DNA of 64,000 nt. Origin: Viridibacterium silvisoli. GTDB lineage: Bacteria; Pseudomonadota; Gammaproteobacteria; Burkholderiales; Rhodocyclaceae. Numbering within the stretch: the stretch's first letter is position 1; the number at the start of each line of letters is the position of its first letter. The position numbers were made by a program, and so were the translations under genes. This document shows positions 63,006-64,000 of this stretch, in pieces. Below the pieces are notes generated by a model, which was not told the DNA's origin, searched no databases, and saw only the letters and a program-made list of their open reading frames with translations. The stretch is taken from assembly GCF_036017035.1 (NCBI RefSeq), contig NZ_JAYXHS010000002.1, positions 496,001 to 560,000 of the forward strand, given 5' to 3'.

Positions 63006-64000
63006 TCAACCCACAATACCGCCTACGCCACCGACTTCCCTGAGCAGCAGATCTTGCGCGCAGTGACGTGCGCCGCGACTGCTGCGCTTGCGGTAGGTGC
63101 CTGATTCGCCGTCCATCTCCCAGGCCTGGCTGTTGTCCATCAGGTAGGGCTTGAGGCCTTCCTTGATGACGCGGCGTTTGATCTTCGGATCGAGGATGGG
63201 GAAGGCGGCCTCGATGCGGCGGAAGAAGTTGCGATCCATCCAGTCGGCGCTGGAAAGGTAGAGCTTCTCCTCGCCATCGGCGTTGAAATAGAAGATGCGT
63301 GAGTGCTCAAGGAAGCGGCCGACGACGGAGCGCACCTTGATGTTCTCCGACATGCCTGGCACGCCGGGGCGTAGCGCGCAGGGGCCGCGTACGATGAGAT
63401 CGATCTCCACGCCGGCTTGCGAGGCGTCGTACAGCGCCTGGATGGTCTCGCCTTCCATGAGCGCATTCATCTTGGCGATGATGCGGCCCTTGCGACCCTG
63501 ACGAGCGATGTCGGCTTCCGCATCGATGGCGGCCACCACGCTGGGTTGCAGGGAGAAGGGGGCCTGCCACAGGTGACGCAGGGTCTCGGCGCGGCCGAGG
63601 CCGGTCAGCTGCTTGAAGACTTCGTGCGCGTCGGCGCCGATTTCCTCGTTGACCGTCATCAGGCCGAAGTCGGTATAGAAGCGCGTGGTGCGCGGGTGAT
63701 AGTTGCCGGTGCCGAGGTGGACGTAGCGGCGCAGTATGCTTTTGCCATTTTCGTCTTCCTCGCGACGCACGATCAGCAGCATCTTGGCATGCGTCTTGTA
63801 GCCGAACACGCCGTACACGACGTGGGCGCCGGCATCTTCCAGCTTGGCCGCCCAGTTGATGTTGGCCTCTTCGTCGAAGCGCGCCATCAGCTCGACCACG
63901 ACATTCACTTCCTTGCCCTTGCGCGCGGCGCGCAGCAACTGCTCCATCAGCACGGAGTCGGTGCCGGTGCGATACACGGTCATGCGGATGGCGAGCACCT
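63006..64000 (-). CDS. ppk: Polyphosphate kinase 1, C-terminal part (5' end beyond window)
   Basis: The frame is open through the right edge, so only the last 331 codons are visible. The window shows two phospholipase-D-like C-terminal domains of PPK1, including GYKTHAKMLLIVRRE with the phosphorylated catalytic His, RRYVHLGTGNYHPRTTRFYTDFGLMT, and YLSSADWMDRNFFRRIEAAFPI. The enzyme reversibly transfers the terminal phosphate of ATP to polyphosphate. The final segment (RSSRGARHCAQDLLLREVGGVGGIVG) is not part of the fold. It is convergent with the SBF transporter gene, 27 bases apart. Confidence 0.95.
   Translation of the reverse strand, partial: VLAIRMTVYRTGTDSVLMEQLLRAARKGKEVNVVVELMARFDEEANINWAAKLEDAGAHVVYGVFGYKTHAKMLLIVRREEDENGKSILRRYVHLGTGNYHPRTTRFYTDFGLMTVNEEIGADAHEVFKQLTGLGRAETLRHLWQAPFSLQPSVVAAIDAEADIARQGRKGRIIAKMNALMEGETIQALYDASQAGVEIDLIVRGPCALRPGVPGMSENIKVRSVVGRFLEHSRIFYFNADGEEKLYLSSADWMDRNFFRRIEAAFPILDPKIKRRVIKEGLKPYLMDNSQAWEMDGESGTYRKRSSRGARHCAQDLLLREVGGVGGIVG

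Overview
The window is high-GC Gram-negative chromosomal DNA. It encodes outer-membrane lipoproteins, an RND efflux pump, a TonB-dependent receptor, ETF-ubiquinone oxidoreductase, acetoacetyl-CoA synthetase, and the conserved rpsO-pnp and def blocks. The protein repertoire suggests a betaproteobacterium, but this was judged by eye without database searches and the genus is not known. No rRNA, tRNA, CRISPR array or insertion sequence was seen. Both ends cut genes: an NtaA/SnaA/DszA-type monooxygenase on the left and polyphosphate kinase on the right.

Region 1 (2-10524, all +) is a dense catabolic/uptake cluster. It holds the tail of the FMN-dependent monooxygenase, an SDR lacking its catalytic residues, a complete dipeptide-type ABC transporter core (two permeases, two ATPases), a four-domain rhodanese protein, a class II aldolase, a DszC/SfnC-like flavoprotein, an HD-domain protein with an extended histidine set, and a ketopantoate-reductase-like enzyme. 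The mix suggests uptake and breakdown of an organosulfur or related compound by a route I cannot name. It is the best candidate for an undescribed system here.

Region 2 (10754-17289, +) is a self-contained RND efflux cassette: periplasmic adaptor, pump, outer-membrane channel and TetR repressor. A perfect 7-4-7 inverted repeat overlaps the predicted -10 box. Region 3 (17362-23596, -) holds GTP cyclohydrolase II, a YfcG-type glutathione transferase, an OmpR/QseBC-like two-component system, a small SmpA/OmlA-like secreted protein, and a pectate lyase with a 66-residue Ser/Ala/Val linker.

Region 4 (24137-33521) is mainly core metabolism: methylthioinosine phosphorylase, peptide deformylase, rpsO, pnp, ETF-QO, aacS, and two small stress-type envelope genes. 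Region 5 (33586-48149) mixes tesA and an orphan ybbA with overlapping divergent start codons, an M61 peptidase, a MATE pump, an orphan muramidase-holin pair that could be a secretion lysis cassette, a ROK-type regulator without the ROK zinc motif, two tandem LacI-family paralogues, a GNAT enzyme and mutS.

Region 6 (48558-59708, +) is a signalling island. A TonB-dependent receptor, a YfiR-family protein, a histidine kinase and a response regulator are joined by start/stop overlaps. Two GGDEF-EAL proteins follow, one with a degenerate GGDEF and one intact with an I-site, then a periplasmic binding protein. The rest holds a DUF3047 protein, two lipoproteins of unknown function, a bile-acid-symporter family carrier, and the 3' part of ppk.
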